NCBI GenBank assembly: GCA_900469615.1
Contig: UBYA01000008.1
Location: 248,001 to 312,000 of the forward strand
Source: Hyphomicrobiales bacterium
GTDB taxonomy: Bacteria; Pseudomonadota; Alphaproteobacteria; Rhizobiales; Rhizobiaceae
Reading direction: 5' to 3'
Length of the DNA: 64,000 nt
Shown: positions 51,616 to 61,326 of the stretch, piece by piece
Layout: every line of letters starts with the position of its first letter
Position numbering within the stretch: position 1 is the stretch's first letter
The notes under the pieces: generated by a model
What the model was told of the DNA's origin: nothing
Databases searched by the model: none
Seen by the model: only the letters and a program-made list of their open reading frames with translations
Position numbers and translations under genes: made by a program

Positions 51616-51644
51616 AAAGGCCCGGTCTCCCAACCGGGCCTTTT
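51616..51644 (+). terminator. Rho-independent terminator after the second porin
   Basis: AAAGGCCCGG pairs with CCGGGCCTTT (51616-51625 and 51634-51643), and a T4 run is part of the 3' arm. The gene beyond, an alpha/beta hydrolase, is convergent. Confidence 0.9.
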
Positions 51645-51682
51645 CATTTCAAACCGGTAGCAAATCACGACATGCGTATTCG

Positions 51683-52576
51683 TCAGAGCGTGGAGATGAA
51701 GTGCCTGATAGAGTCGGGGATATCGCCGAAATGCAGAATGGGAGCGTGGCCTTGGCCGCGGGCCGTCTTGACGACGGTGCCTGGATGCCGCGCCGCCATC
51801 TCGTCGGTGGTCGCCTGCGTCAGCAGCTTCGAGTTTTCGCCGCGAATCACCATCAGCGGGATATCCTGAAATCCTTGGAATTGCGGCCATAGATCGGGAA
51901 TCGGCGCCTCCAGATCGAGCGTCTTCATCTGGGCCGCAATGGCGGGATCGTAGTCGGCCACCGGTTTGCCGTCGCGAGAGGCGTAGATCGCCCGCGCCAT
52001 ATCCTCCCAATCGTCCGCGCCGAGCGCTGTAAACGCGTCGCCGTGATTTTCCCGCAGGATTTCGACCGCCTCGTTCCAAGTGTCGGGTTGTCTGCCACGG
52101 TTGAGATAATCGCGAATATCCATCAGCCCGATCTTTTCCAGAACGGGGCCGATGTCGTTGAGAATAACCGCTTTCAGGATGTCGGGGCGGCTTGCCGCCA
52201 GCAGATGCAAGACCAGCCCACCGCGCGAGGTGCCGATGAATATGGCCTGCCGGATGCCAAGAGCGGCGCAGGCCGTCAGGACGTCCTGCGCTTCGATAAC
52301 GAGATTGTAGCGGGATTTATCCTCGTCCCATTCGGATGCTCCGCGTCCGCGAGCGTCGAGCGTGATCACCCGGCGCGGAGCCACAGGATCCTGCGACAGA
52401 AGCATCGCCAGCTGATGAAAGTCGCGCGAATTGCGGGTGAGGCCGGGCAGGCAGAAGACAGGCGGCCGGGTTTTTGTGCTGGCCTCGTCACCGATGTAGT
52501 CCCGCACATGGAGCTTCAGGCCGTCGTCGGCCGCTATCGTCCTGGAAAGGAAACCGCTTTCATCGTCGCTGCGCAT
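51683..52576 (-). CDS. Alpha/beta hydrolase
   Basis: A 297-residue alpha/beta-hydrolase fold protein. The oxyanion-side motif VFCLPGLTRNSRDF (HG-like position) is at about residue 40. The nucleophile elbow FIGTSRGGLV holds the serine near residue 115, the acid is likely in the region after VIRGENSKLL, and the catalytic histidine is in RGQGHAPILH near the end. It is similar to esterases and hydrolases of the MhpC type. The substrate is not determined. Confidence 0.9.
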   Translation of the reverse strand: MRSDDESGFLSRTIAADDGLKLHVRDYIGDEASTKTRPPVFCLPGLTRNSRDFHQLAMLLSQDPVAPRRVITLDARGRGASEWDEDKSRYNLVIEAQDVLTACAALGIRQAIFIGTSRGGLVLHLLAASRPDILKAVILNDIGPVLEKIGLMDIRDYLNRGRQPDTWNEAVEILRENHGDAFTALGADDWEDMARAIYASRDGKPVADYDPAIAAQMKTLDLEAPIPDLWPQFQGFQDIPLMVIRGENSKLLTQATTDEMAARHPGTVVKTARGQGHAPILHFGDIPDSIRHFISTL

Positions 52577-52652
52577 GCGTCACCCCTCAATGCTGCGAAT
52601 GTCATGAGGGATGTAACGTCATTTCCGCAGGCCGCACAACTGCGTCGGTCGA

Positions 52653-54704
52653 TCAGCCGCGGCCGTCGACCAGATCGTGGACGATGTCGGTCTTTTGGCC
52701 CAGCCGGGCCTTGTAGACCTGATAATTCTCCATGACCCGCTGGACGTAGTTTCGGGTCTCGGGGAAGGGGATGCGCTCGATCCAGTCGATGACGTCGTCA
52801 AGCGACTTGCCGCGCGGGTCGCCGTAGCGGCCGATCCATTCCGGCACCTTGTTCGGTCCTGCGTTGTAGGCGATGAAGGTGAGAATGTAGGAGCCGCCGA
52901 ACGCATCGATCTGTTCGCCGAGATAGTGAGCGCCGAGCGTGGCGTTGTAGCCGGCATCCTGCGTCAGCCTGTCGGCGGAATAGGTCATGCCGTGCCGGCC
53001 GGCAACCGCCTTTGCCGTCTTCGGCAGCAGTTGCAGCAGACCGCGCGCGTTGGCGGAGGAAACGGCAGCAGGATTGAAGGCGCTTTCCTGGCGCGCAATG
53101 GCGTAGGCAAGCGCCTTGCCGGAACCGGAAATATTGGCATTGTCCGGGATGACGCCGATTGGGAATGCGAGCGCTGCAACGTCGACGCCGCGGCCATAGG
53201 CGATCTTGCCGATCTGCAGCGAAAGCTGATGGTTGCCGGAGCGCTCGGCGCGAGCGGCCAGCATGGCGATCTCGCCGGGGCTTTCCAGCTGTCTTGCGAG
53301 CGCACGATAGAGCGCGTCGGCACGCCAGCCGTGGCCTGCCGCTTCGAGCCGCGAGATCGCCTGCACCGCCTCGCGCCCCTGGAAACGCTGGCGGTCGTCG
53401 GCCGAAGGAGAGGGGTAGGCAACATTCAGCGTGCGCCGGCCGAGTTTTTCAGCGGCGAGCTGGCCGTAGAATGTGCTCGGATAGGAAGCAGCCTTGGCAT
53501 AAAAATCGGCGGCCTTGCCCGGGCCGCCCGCTTCGGCGGCGCGACCGAGCCAGTACCAGCCGCGCGATTGCGAGATCGGCCCGCTCGATACCTGCAGGAT
53601 CCTGCGGAAATGGGCCGCGGCGTTTGCGCCGTCCTGCAGGCCGCGCAGAGCATACCACCCGGCATGGAACTCGGCTTCGCCGACATCCTGCGGGCTTTCC
53701 GCGACGCTGGCATCGACAACGCGATAGGCGGCCTTGAATTCGCCCTGATCCACCAGGCCGCGGCTGACGATGCGCTGCTCGTTCCACCATTGGCCGGGGT
53801 TGACGAGCACGCTGCGGTCGCGCGGCATCTGCGCCAGGAGATTGGCGGCATCGTCATACCTGTTCTGACGGCGCAGGTTTTCGATCCGCATGAAGAGATA
53901 GGCGGGGTCCTTGCGCCATTGGGCATCGATTGCTGTTATCAGCGCGTCGGCTTTGGGAGAGCGGTTGTTGACGGCCGCCCAGGCATTGTAGAGCGATTGT
54001 GCTCGGCCGAGGTCGCCGAAGCGTTTGGCCTGCGCAGTCCGGTCGCGGTAAAGCAGATAGTCCATGCGCGCCTTGTGGTCGGCAGGCGTCAGCAGGTTTG
54101 GAAATTCCGCTAGGATCTTGTCCTCGAGAGACTTGTCCAGCGGTTCGTTGCGCCAGATCTTGCGGATCAGCTTTCCGGCCTGCGCGGATGCGCCGCGCGC
54201 CATGAGGGCGCGGGAAAGAATGACGGCGCCCTCCGCGGTCTCCGGCTGGGTATTGCCGAATGCGGCGAGGACCTGATCGGTCGCCGGATTTTCATTGTAG
54301 AGCGCCCGCTCGGAATTGGCGCGCAGACTGCCGAGGCCCGGCCATCCCGGAAGCTCGCGGGACGCGGCCGCAATCTCGCCCGAGGGAATGCCCGGCTGGC
54401 CGGATGTGGCAATCGCCCAGGTCAGGATATGGCGATCGAGCGTCCCTTCGCTCATGCCGTTTCGGATGGCGAGCGCCTGCATCGGGTTCTTGTTGGAAAG
54501 CGCGTCAAGGCCGGCTTTCAGATCGCTGCTTACGGGGTTGATGGCCCCGCTGCGCGGGATTGCGGCGGTGTTCATCGGGTCGGTCGCCATGGCGACATCG
54601 GCGCTTGCGCGTGTCGATATCTGCCGGCCGGGAAGTTGCGAGGCGACAGCGCCCCAGGCGACCGCCAAGCCCACGGCGGTCCAGATCATGACAGGTCTCT
54701 TCAT
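52653..54704 (-). CDS. Soluble lytic transglycosylase (Slt70-like)
   Basis: Periplasmic peptidoglycan-cleaving enzyme of the Slt type, 683 residues. The N-terminal hydrophobic segment (VMIWTAVGLAVAWGAVASQLPG) is a signal peptide or anchor. The long alpha-superhelical part covers about 60-480, and the lysozyme-like catalytic domain carries the glutamate in ARQESAFNPAAVSSANARGLLQLLPKTA near residue 540, followed by NATLGAHYLGEQIDAFGG and IAYNAGPNKVPEW. The ATG at 54704 was preferred to GTG at 54716, though both lack a strong ribosome binding site. It is divergent from dapA. Confidence 0.93.
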   Translation of the reverse strand: MKRPVMIWTAVGLAVAWGAVASQLPGRQISTRASADVAMATDPMNTAAIPRSGAINPVSSDLKAGLDALSNKNPMQALAIRNGMSEGTLDRHILTWAIATSGQPGIPSGEIAAASRELPGWPGLGSLRANSERALYNENPATDQVLAAFGNTQPETAEGAVILSRALMARGASAQAGKLIRKIWRNEPLDKSLEDKILAEFPNLLTPADHKARMDYLLYRDRTAQAKRFGDLGRAQSLYNAWAAVNNRSPKADALITAIDAQWRKDPAYLFMRIENLRRQNRYDDAANLLAQMPRDRSVLVNPGQWWNEQRIVSRGLVDQGEFKAAYRVVDASVAESPQDVGEAEFHAGWYALRGLQDGANAAAHFRRILQVSSGPISQSRGWYWLGRAAEAGGPGKAADFYAKAASYPSTFYGQLAAEKLGRRTLNVAYPSPSADDRQRFQGREAVQAISRLEAAGHGWRADALYRALARQLESPGEIAMLAARAERSGNHQLSLQIGKIAYGRGVDVAALAFPIGVIPDNANISGSGKALAYAIARQESAFNPAAVSSANARGLLQLLPKTAKAVAGRHGMTYSADRLTQDAGYNATLGAHYLGEQIDAFGGSYILTFIAYNAGPNKVPEWIGRYGDPRGKSLDDVIDWIERIPFPETRNYVQRVMENYQVYKARLGQKTDIVHDLVDGRG

Positions 54705-54921
54705 CCGGCTACTCACAAAACAATCAGGCCCTTCCCATTTGCCAAACTCTATATTAACGAAACCTTACCGGTGCTTCGGATTTCAATCAATTATGATATC
54801 GGAAACTGCCCTCTACCATTCAAAGCGTGCTTGTCGCCGCCAAGCCGGCGCTTTATGGTGCGCGGATTCATAACCATGGATTGCGGCTGAAGCATGAATG
54901 CCGCGCCGCTAGGAGACTTGC

Positions 54922-55806
54922 ATGTTCCAGGGATCCATTCCCGCACTCGTGACGCCCTTTACTGACGCCGGCAAGGTGGATGAGGCATCGTTCGCCTCCC
55001 ATGTCGAGTGGCAGATAAAAGAGGGTAGCAAGGGTTTGGTGCCCGTGGGCACGACCGGGGAATCGCCGACCCTGTCGCATGAGGAGCACAAGCGCGTCGT
55101 CGAGCTCTGCATCGAAATCGCCGCCAAGCGCGTGCCGGTCATGGCCGGAGCGGGCTCGAACAATACCCGCGAGGCGATCGAGCTGGCGCTGTATGCCGAA
55201 AAGGTCGGCGCCGATGCGGTTCTGGTCGTCACGCCCTATTACAACAAGCCGACGCAGAAGGGTCTCTTCGCCCACTTTGCCGCCATTGCGGAAGCCGTGA
55301 AGCTGCCGATCTACATCTACAATATTCCGGGCCGTTCGGTCGTCGACATGACGCCGGAGACGATGGGTGCGCTCGCCAAGGCCTATTCCAACATCGTCGG
55401 CGTGAAGGATGCGACCGGTAAGATCGAACGCGTTTCCGAGCAGCGCATCAGCTGCGGCCGCGATTTCCGTCAGCTTTCGGGCGAGGATGCGACCGCGCTC
55501 GGCTTCAACGCCCATGGCGGCGTCGGCTGTATTTCGGTCACGGCGAATATCGCGCCGCGCCTTTGCGCCGAATTCCAGGCGGCCACGCTTGCGGGCGATT
55601 TCGCCAAGGCGCTGGAATACCAGGATCGGCTGATGCCGCTGCACAGGGCGATCTTCCTGGAGCCTGGTCTTTGCGGCGCCAAGTACGGCCTTTTCCGTCT
55701 CGGCCGCATGAGCCGCAACGTGCGCTCGCCGCTTTTGTCGACGCTGGAGCCGGGCACGGAGGCTGCGATCGATGCAGCCATGCGCCATGCCGGCCTCCTG
55801 AACTGA
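54922..55806 (+). CDS. dapA: 4-Hydroxy-tetrahydrodipicolinate synthase
   Basis: Class-I aldolase-type enzyme condensing pyruvate with aspartate semialdehyde, the first step of the diaminopimelate/lysine branch. It has 294 residues. The Schiff-base lysine is K162 in VGVKDATGK, the catalytic tyrosine Y133 in IYIYNIPGR, with R138 and the GTTGE loop (43-47) also present. AGGAGA lies six bases upstream of the start. A hairpin follows the gene. smpB follows on the same strand, as is usual in alphaproteobacteria. Confidence 0.97.
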   Translation: MFQGSIPALVTPFTDAGKVDEASFASHVEWQIKEGSKGLVPVGTTGESPTLSHEEHKRVVELCIEIAAKRVPVMAGAGSNNTREAIELALYAEKVGADAVLVVTPYYNKPTQKGLFAHFAAIAEAVKLPIYIYNIPGRSVVDMTPETMGALAKAYSNIVGVKDATGKIERVSEQRISCGRDFRQLSGEDATALGFNAHGGVGCISVTANIAPRLCAEFQAATLAGDFAKALEYQDRLMPLHRAIFLEPGLCGAKYGLFRLGRMSRNVRSPLLSTLEPGTEAAIDAAMRHAGLLN

Positions 55807-55841
55807 CGTTATTGGACACCCATCTCCGAAACTCTGCCGGG

Positions 55842-55865
55842 CCGCTCTCTTCACAAGGAGAGCGG
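55842..55865 (+). terminator. Hairpin after dapA
   Basis: A perfect 8-bp stem, CCGCTCTC (55842-55849) and GAGAGCGG (55858-55865), lies 36 bases after the dapA stop. The following TCTCGCTTATTT is only weakly T-rich, so it may be a partial terminator between dapA and smpB. Confidence 0.6.
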
Positions 55866-55941
55866 TCTCGCTTATTTAGGGGGCAGGAACCTGGCACGCC
55901 CTTGGCCGCTGCCGGAATGACGCAAGAAAAGAAGAAGAAAC

Positions 55942-56421
55942 ATGGCCCCCAAAGGCAGCCAGCGTGTAGTGAAGAAGATTGTGGCGGAGAACCGCAAGGC
56001 TCGCTTCAACTACGAGATCATCGACACTTATGAAGCAGGGCTGGTGCTGAAGGGCACCGAGGTCAAGTCGCTGCGCGAAGGCAAGGCCAACATCGCCGAA
56101 TCCTACGCTTCCGACGAGGACGGCGAGATCTGGCTGATCAATTCCTATCTGCCGGAATATCTGCAGGCCAACCGCTTCAACCACGAGCCGCGCCGCCGCC
56201 GCAAGCTGCTGCTTTCGAGCCGTGAAATCGGGCGCCTGCGTTCGGCGATCAATCGCGAGGGCATGACGCTGGTGCCGTTGAAGATCTATTTCAACGACAA
56301 TGGCCGCGCAAAGCTGGAATTGGCTCTCGCCAAGGGCAAGAAGCTTCATGACAAGCGCGAATCCGAAAAGGAACGCGATTGGAACCGGCAGAAAAGCCGC
56401 TTGCTCAAGGACAATGGCTAG
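55942..56421 (+). CDS. smpB: SsrA-binding protein
   Basis: tmRNA-binding protein that places tmRNA into stalled ribosomes, 159 residues, standard length. Visible motifs are [36 protein letters not shown] at the N-terminus, [16 protein letters not shown] in the middle, and the basic tail [22 protein letters not shown] that folds on the ribosome. It lies 135 bases after dapA. The tmRNA gene itself is not in this window. Confidence 0.97.
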   Translation: MAPKGSQRVVKKIVAENRKARFNYEIIDTYEAGLVLKGTEVKSLREGKANIAESYASDEDGEIWLINSYLPEYLQANRFNHEPRRRRKLLLSSREIGRLRSAINREGMTLVPLKIYFNDNGRAKLELALAKGKKLHDKRESEKERDWNRQKSRLLKDNG

Positions 56422-56524
56422 CGCGGCAGCGATAGTCGACGCACCGCTCTATCTCTTTGTTTGTACGCGATTCCGGATGGAAAACCGCTGCGCACTTTTC
56501 CAGGGATTGCTCCGGTGAGCGGCT

Positions 56525-57112
56525 TTATTGCTCGCCGGAGTCCGCGGCGGCGTGGCTTGTCTCGGCGACCCGGGCAGGACGGTCCGAAGCCTCGCGGCCG
56601 ATTTCCGCTTTCAGCGATACGAGATCGATGAAATGATCGGCCTGCCGGCGCAGATCGTCGGCGATCATCGGCGGCTGGGTTGCCATGGTCGAAATAACCG
56701 AAACCTTGCGTCCGCGCCGCTGCAGGGCCTCCACGAGGGTCGTGAAGTCGCCGTCGCCGGAAAAGATCACCAGATGATCGACGGTTTCGGATTGCTCCAT
56801 GGCGTCGATCGCCAGTTCGATATCCATGTTGCCCTTGATCTTGCGGCGTCCCATGGAGTCGGTGAATTCCTTCGCCGGCTTGGTGATGACCTTGTAGCCG
56901 TTGTAGTCGAGCCAATCGATCAACGGGCGGATCGACGAATATTCCTGATCCTCAATCAGGGCGGTGTAATAATAGGCGCGCAGGAGATATCCGCGTTTCT
57001 GGAACGCTTTCAGGAGCTTGCGGTAGTCGATATCGAAACCGAGGCTTTTGGATGCAGCGTAGAGATTGGCGCCGTCTATAAAGAGTGCAATTTTTTCGCG
57101 TGGGTCAAACAT
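56525..57112 (-). CDS. NYN domain (LabA/DUF88) protein
   Basis: A 195-residue PIN-like nuclease-fold protein of the NYN family. Acidic residues of the fold are visible in ALFIDGANLYAASKSLG near residue 10, KGNMDIELAIDAME near residue 95 and LVIFSGDGDFTTLVEALQRRG near residue 115. The family is linked to RNA metabolism. The last 30 residues are polar and disordered-looking. It lies between smpB and rpoZ on the opposite strand, in an RNA-handling neighbourhood. A weak ribosome binding site precedes the ATG. Confidence 0.92.
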   Translation of the reverse strand: MFDPREKIALFIDGANLYAASKSLGFDIDYRKLLKAFQKRGYLLRAYYYTALIEDQEYSSIRPLIDWLDYNGYKVITKPAKEFTDSMGRRKIKGNMDIELAIDAMEQSETVDHLVIFSGDGDFTTLVEALQRRGRKVSVISTMATQPPMIADDLRRQADHFIDLVSLKAEIGREASDRPARVAETSHAAADSGEQ

Positions 57113-57423
57113 CGCTTACATATCCACTGTTATAAAAACGTAATCACTTCATTCAAACTTCAGATAAAACAATGCCTTGTGCGGCCTTGCAGAATAATTC
57201 GTAATACTTTATGAATTATTCATATAAACGAGATTTAGGGCACGAAATGCGATATTCCAAGCAATTTCAGGTAGAAACGGCTTTTTGTCTAGGAGTATTT
57301 TAGCACTTTCACGGAGGGTGCAAAGCCGCTCCAACAGGAAAAACTTGAATTTGCCGCCGTTTGCTTGTATCGGCGTGCTACTCCGAGACATGACGACGAC
57401 ATCACGACCGCAAAGGACAGGCA
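57113..57423. other. AT-rich 311-base region before rpoZ
   Basis: No gene is seen. The region is markedly AT-rich for this chromosome. It contains a perfect 9-bp inverted repeat (GAATAATTC at 57192-57200 and GAATTATTC at 57213-57221) with a 12-base loop. It must carry the rpoZ promoter and that of the divergent NYN gene. Confidence 0.55.
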
Positions 57424-57822
57424 ATGGCCCGTGTCACAGTAGAAGATTGCATTGATAAAGTAGAGAACCGGTTCGAGCTCGTGCTGCTCGCCAGCCATCG
57501 CGCCCGCTTGGTTTCGCAGGGTGCCGCGATCACGATCGACCGCGACAATGACAAGAACCCGGTTGTCGCGTTGCGCGAGATCGCGGACGAGACGCTTTCG
57601 CCGGACGACCTCAAGGAAGACCTGATTCATTCGCTGCAGAAGCACGTCGAAGTGGATGAGCCCGAGCCGGATCCGGCAAGCCTCCTTGCCGCCGGCGCCA
57701 CTGCGTCCAGCGAAGAGGAAGAAGATCTGCCGGAAACCGTTACTTTCGACCAGATGTCGGAAGAAGAACTTCTGGCCGGTATCGAAGGTCTGGTTCCGCC
57801 GGAAAAAAGCGACGATTACTGA
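57424..57822 (+). CDS. rpoZ: RNA polymerase omega subunit
   Basis: Omega subunit of RNA polymerase, 132 residues, long like other alphaproteobacterial versions because of an acidic C-terminal tail. The conserved N-terminus [32 protein letters not shown] binds the beta-prime subunit. AAAGGA is six bases upstream of the ATG. It is followed by a terminator-like hairpin and then rsh 100 bases downstream, the standard order. Confidence 0.97.
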   Translation: MARVTVEDCIDKVENRFELVLLASHRARLVSQGAAITIDRDNDKNPVVALREIADETLSPDDLKEDLIHSLQKHVEVDEPEPDPASLLAAGATASSEEEEDLPETVTFDQMSEEELLAGIEGLVPPEKSDDY

Positions 57823-57869
57823 TCGTTGGCCTTGATGCTCCAAACAGGAGCGATATGATGACAGGATGC

Positions 57870-57905
57870 GTGCGCCGGTCGGATGACTGGCGCGCTTTTG
57901 TTTTT
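57870..57905 (+). terminator. Terminator between rpoZ and rsh
   Basis: GCGCCGGTC pairs with GACTGGCGC (57872-57880 and 57885-57893, loop GGAT, one wobble), followed by TTTTGTTTTT. It would reduce readthrough into rsh or act as an attenuator. Confidence 0.75.
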
Positions 57906-57922
57906 GCTGGAGTAGCCTTGGA

Positions 57923-60145
57923 ATGATGCGGCAATACGAGCTTGTTGAGCGTGTGCAGAAATACAAGCCCGATGCCAACGAAGCTCTACTCAACAAGGCC
58001 TATGTCTATGCCATGCAGAAGCATGGGCAGCAGAAACGCGCCAGCGGCGATCCCTATATTTCCCATCCTCTCGAAGTTGCTGCCATCCTCACGGATATGC
58101 GTCTGGATGAATCCACCATCGCGGTCGCTCTCCTGCACGACACGATCGAGGATACGACGGCGACGCGCGCCGAAATCGACGAGATGTTCGGAGAAGATAT
58201 CGGCCGTCTGGTCGAGGGGCTGACGAAGATCAAGAAGCTCGATCTCGTCACCAAGAAGGCGAAGCAGGCCGAAAACCTTCGCAAGCTGCTGCTGGCCATT
58301 TCCGACGACGTGCGCGTGCTTCTGGTGAAGCTTGCCGATCGCCTGCACAATATGCGTACGCTCGACCATATGTCGCCGGAAAAGCGCGCGCGCATTTCCG
58401 AGGAGACGATGGAAATCTATGCGCCGCTCGCCGGCCGCATGGGCATGCAGGACATGCGCGAGGAACTGGAGGAGCTTTCTTTCCGTCACATCAATCCGGA
58501 AGCGCATGAGACCGTCACCAAGCGTCTGGAGGAGCTTTCGCGTCGCAACGAAGGTCTGGTGAAGAAGATCGAGACCGAGCTGCGCGATCTGCTCGTTGCC
58601 AACGGCCTTGCCAATGCCATGGTCAAGGGCCGGCTGAAGAAGCCTTATTCGGTCTTCCGCAAGATGCAGTCGAAATCGCTCTCCTTCGAGCAGCTTTCCG
58701 ATATCTACGGTTTCCGTCTTCTCGTCGACGACATCCCGTCCTGCTACCGGGCGCTCGGTATCGTGCATACGCGCTGGCGCGTCGTCCCCGGGCGTTTCAA
58801 GGATTATATCTCGACGCCCAAGCAGAACGACTACCGCTCCCTGCACACGACCATCGTCGGCCCCTCCAGCCAGCGCATCGAGCTGCAGATCCGCACGAAG
58901 CGCATGCATGAGATCGCCGAGTTCGGCATCGCCGCCCACACGCTCTATAAGGATGGCACCAACGGCAACGGCGACAACGAGCTGCTGTCGCGCGAAAGCA
59001 ACGCCTATTCCTGGTTGCGCCACACCATCGAGGCGCTTGCCGAAGGCGACAGCCCGGAAGAATTCCTCGAGCATACGAAGCTCGAGCTCTTCCAGGACCA
59101 GGTCTTCTGCTTCACGCCCAAGGGCAAGCTGATCGCCTTGCCGCGGGGCGCTACGCCGATCGACTTCGCCTATGCCGTCCACACCAACATCGGCGACACG
59201 ACGGTCGGCGCCAAGATCAATGGCCGTATCATGCCGCTGGTAACGCGGCTGAACAATGGCGACGAAGTCGAGATCATCCGCTCCGGCGTGCAGGTGCCGC
59301 CGGCGGCCTGGGAAGAAATCGTCGTGACGGGCAAGGCGCGCGCCGCCATTCGCCGCGCGACCCGGCTTGCCATTCGCAAGCAGTATGCCGGCCTCGGCCA
59401 TCGTATTCTGGAGCGCACTTTCGAGCGCGCCGGCAAGGTGTTTTCGCGCGACGGCCTGAAGCCGGCGCTGCATCGTCTCGGCCAGAAGGATGTGGAAGAC
59501 GCCATCGCCGCCGTCGGGCGGGGAGAAATGTCGTCTCTCGATGTGCTGCGTGCCGTCTATCCCGATCATCAGGACGAGCGTGTCACCGTCAAGCCTGCCG
59601 GCGACGAAGGCTGGTTCAACGTTCGCAGCGCGTCGGGCATGATTTTCAAGATCCCCGGCAAGAACAAGGCCGACATTTCCGACGGCGGCGATCTCGATGC
59701 CCCGCCGATCCGCGGCATCTCTTCCAATGTCGCCGTCCATTTCGCCCCGACCGGCGCCGTTCCCGGCGACCGCATCGTCGGCATCATGGAAAAAGGCAAG
59801 GGCATCACCATATATCCGATCCAGTCGCCCGTGCTGCAACGCTTCGACGACGAGCCGGAACGCTGGATCGACGTGCGCTGGGACCTGGATGAGGCCAACA
59901 AATCCCGCTTCATGGCGCGCATCCTGATCAATGCCTTGAACGAGCCGGGTACGCTGGCAAAGGTGGCGCAGTCCGTTGCGGATGTCGACGTCAACATCCG
60001 CGTGCTCAACACCGTTCGCGTCGCTGCGGATTTCACCGAAATGGCCCTCGACGTCGAGGTCTGGGATCTGCGTCAGCTCAATCAGCTGCTGGTGCAGCTC
60101 AAGGAGCTCGATTGCATTGCCACGGTGAAGCGCCTCTACGAGTGA
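57923..60145 (+). CDS. rsh: Bifunctional (p)ppGpp synthetase/hydrolase
   Basis: The single long RelA/SpoT homologue of alphaproteobacteria, 740 residues, which makes and degrades ppGpp in the stringent response. The HD hydrolase domain has the HDTIED motif at 72-77. The synthetase domain includes IYGFRLLVD and RFKDYISTPKQNDYRSLHT near residue 290. The TGS domain (VFCFTPKGKLIALPRGATPIDFAYAVHTNIGD) and a C-terminal ACT domain follow. ATG-ATG starts are adjacent. The same enzyme coordinates symbiosis and stress responses in rhizobia. Confidence 0.97.
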   Translation: MMRQYELVERVQKYKPDANEALLNKAYVYAMQKHGQQKRASGDPYISHPLEVAAILTDMRLDESTIAVALLHDTIEDTTATRAEIDEMFGEDIGRLVEGLTKIKKLDLVTKKAKQAENLRKLLLAISDDVRVLLVKLADRLHNMRTLDHMSPEKRARISEETMEIYAPLAGRMGMQDMREELEELSFRHINPEAHETVTKRLEELSRRNEGLVKKIETELRDLLVANGLANAMVKGRLKKPYSVFRKMQSKSLSFEQLSDIYGFRLLVDDIPSCYRALGIVHTRWRVVPGRFKDYISTPKQNDYRSLHTTIVGPSSQRIELQIRTKRMHEIAEFGIAAHTLYKDGTNGNGDNELLSRESNAYSWLRHTIEALAEGDSPEEFLEHTKLELFQDQVFCFTPKGKLIALPRGATPIDFAYAVHTNIGDTTVGAKINGRIMPLVTRLNNGDEVEIIRSGVQVPPAAWEEIVVTGKARAAIRRATRLAIRKQYAGLGHRILERTFERAGKVFSRDGLKPALHRLGQKDVEDAIAAVGRGEMSSLDVLRAVYPDHQDERVTVKPAGDEGWFNVRSASGMIFKIPGKNKADISDGGDLDAPPIRGISSNVAVHFAPTGAVPGDRIVGIMEKGKGITIYPIQSPVLQRFDDEPERWIDVRWDLDEANKSRFMARILINALNEPGTLAKVAQSVADVDVNIRVLNTVRVAADFTEMALDVEVWDLRQLNQLLVQLKELDCIATVKRLYE

Positions 60146-60326
60146 GCTACCATCGATCCGAGGCAGGGTGCACATTTTGTGATCATTTTATGACCAAGAT
60201 GAAGCCTCTTCTGGAGTAGATATGCATAAAGCGCATGGCTGCGTGTATTTTAGAGCGGTGGTAATTACCCTTTGCCGCGCCTATCTTCTGGTCATCGAAG
60301 AAACGAAACAGAGATGAGAGAAGACA

Positions 60327-60476
60327 ATGTTTACCCCGATCAAGAAAATCGCCCGCGCCCTGCGCGCCACGAGTGTCGAAGAGCGCGAAATGGCTTACCT
60401 GAACGGCTCGCACGACCGTTTTGACCTTGAATATCGTCAGCGTCAGGTCGACCGCGGTCTGTTCCGCCAGCGTTAA
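60327..60476 (+). CDS. DUF3563 family small protein, 49 residues
   Basis: A 49-residue frame from ATG 60327 (GAGAGAAG upstream) that reads MFTPIKKIARALR and has the DUF3563-typical central part ERE-MAYLNGSHDRFDLEYRQRQVDRG. It is too short for ordinary gene lists but has a clear family-like pattern. It lies between rsh and the DUF2062 gene. The role of the family is unknown. Confidence 0.85.
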   Translation: MFTPIKKIARALRATSVEEREMAYLNGSHDRFDLEYRQRQVDRGLFRQR

Positions 60477-60697
60477 TCGCAGTCAATACTTTCAAGACCA
60501 GGAGGGGCGCGTCGTTATTGCGCCCTTGGAGCATCCCGATACTGCGGGATTGCTTCCAGTAAATGAGAGAGCGTTCCGCTGTCTGCATCCCGGGCAGGCG
60601 GCGTTTCAAAAAAGGGCCGCACTTTCGGTTCCTAATCGGTGCGTGATACGTTTGGCCGCTCTTGTCACGACGGCCTCCATTGCACTAGATAAGCCGC

Positions 60698-61285
60698 ATG
60701 CTATTTCGTCGCCGAAAACCACTGACATTCAAAGAAAAACTGCGGGAGCATCTTTGGCCCCGCAAGGGTTTCGTCCGCTCGTTCCAATATTTCGGCAAGC
60801 GTCTCGTTCGCCTTGCCGCGTCGCCGCACTCGGTAGCGGCCGGTTTTGCGGCTGGAATCGTCGTGTCCTGGACGCCGTTCATCGGCGTGCATTTCGTGAT
60901 GGCGATCATCATCGCCTATCTGATCGGCGGCAATGTCATCGCTTCCGCGCTCGGCTGTCTGGCGGCCGGCAATCCCATCACCTATCCGTTCATCTGGGCA
61001 TTCACCTGGGAAATCGGCCATCTGATCCTCGCGCGTGACGGCGGCGGGCAGGGCGGCGGCATCGATCTGCCGGCACTCTGGCACAAGGGCGATCTCCTGC
61101 AGATTTGGGACCCGGTATTGAAGCCGATGCTGATCGGCGGCATTCCGCCGGCCATCGTTACCGGCGTGATCGTCTATGCGCTCACCTATTATGGCGTGAA
61201 GACCTTCAAGACGCGCCGCAAGGAACGCCTGATGGAACGCGCCCGCGAAAGGCTGGCGCTGGCCGAGAACGCATCCAGCGTCTGA
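60698..61285 (+). CDS. DUF2062 family membrane protein
   Basis: A 195-residue inner-membrane protein. A basic N-terminal part ([23 protein letters not shown]) precedes membrane segments around residues 45-65 ([22 protein letters not shown]), 70-100 ([32 protein letters not shown]) and 145-160. It ends with a basic, helical tail. The motif NPITYPFIW is family-typical. It is positioned between rsh and acpS, as in other rhizobia, and its job is unknown. Confidence 0.9.
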   Translation: MLFRRRKPLTFKEKLREHLWPRKGFVRSFQYFGKRLVRLAASPHSVAAGFAAGIVVSWTPFIGVHFVMAIIIAYLIGGNVIASALGCLAAGNPITYPFIWAFTWEIGHLILARDGGGQGGGIDLPALWHKGDLLQIWDPVLKPMLIGGIPPAIVTGVIVYALTYYGVKTFKTRRKERLMERARERLALAENASSV

Positions 61286-61326
61286 CGCAGCCTCGACATC
61301 GTCCGGGCCGTCAGGAGGGCCAATCC

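Noticed and set aside
57986..60175. 729-codon frame antisense to rsh
   Set aside because: It mirrors the Rsh codons, has no family-like motif, and Rsh on the other strand has every expected domain.
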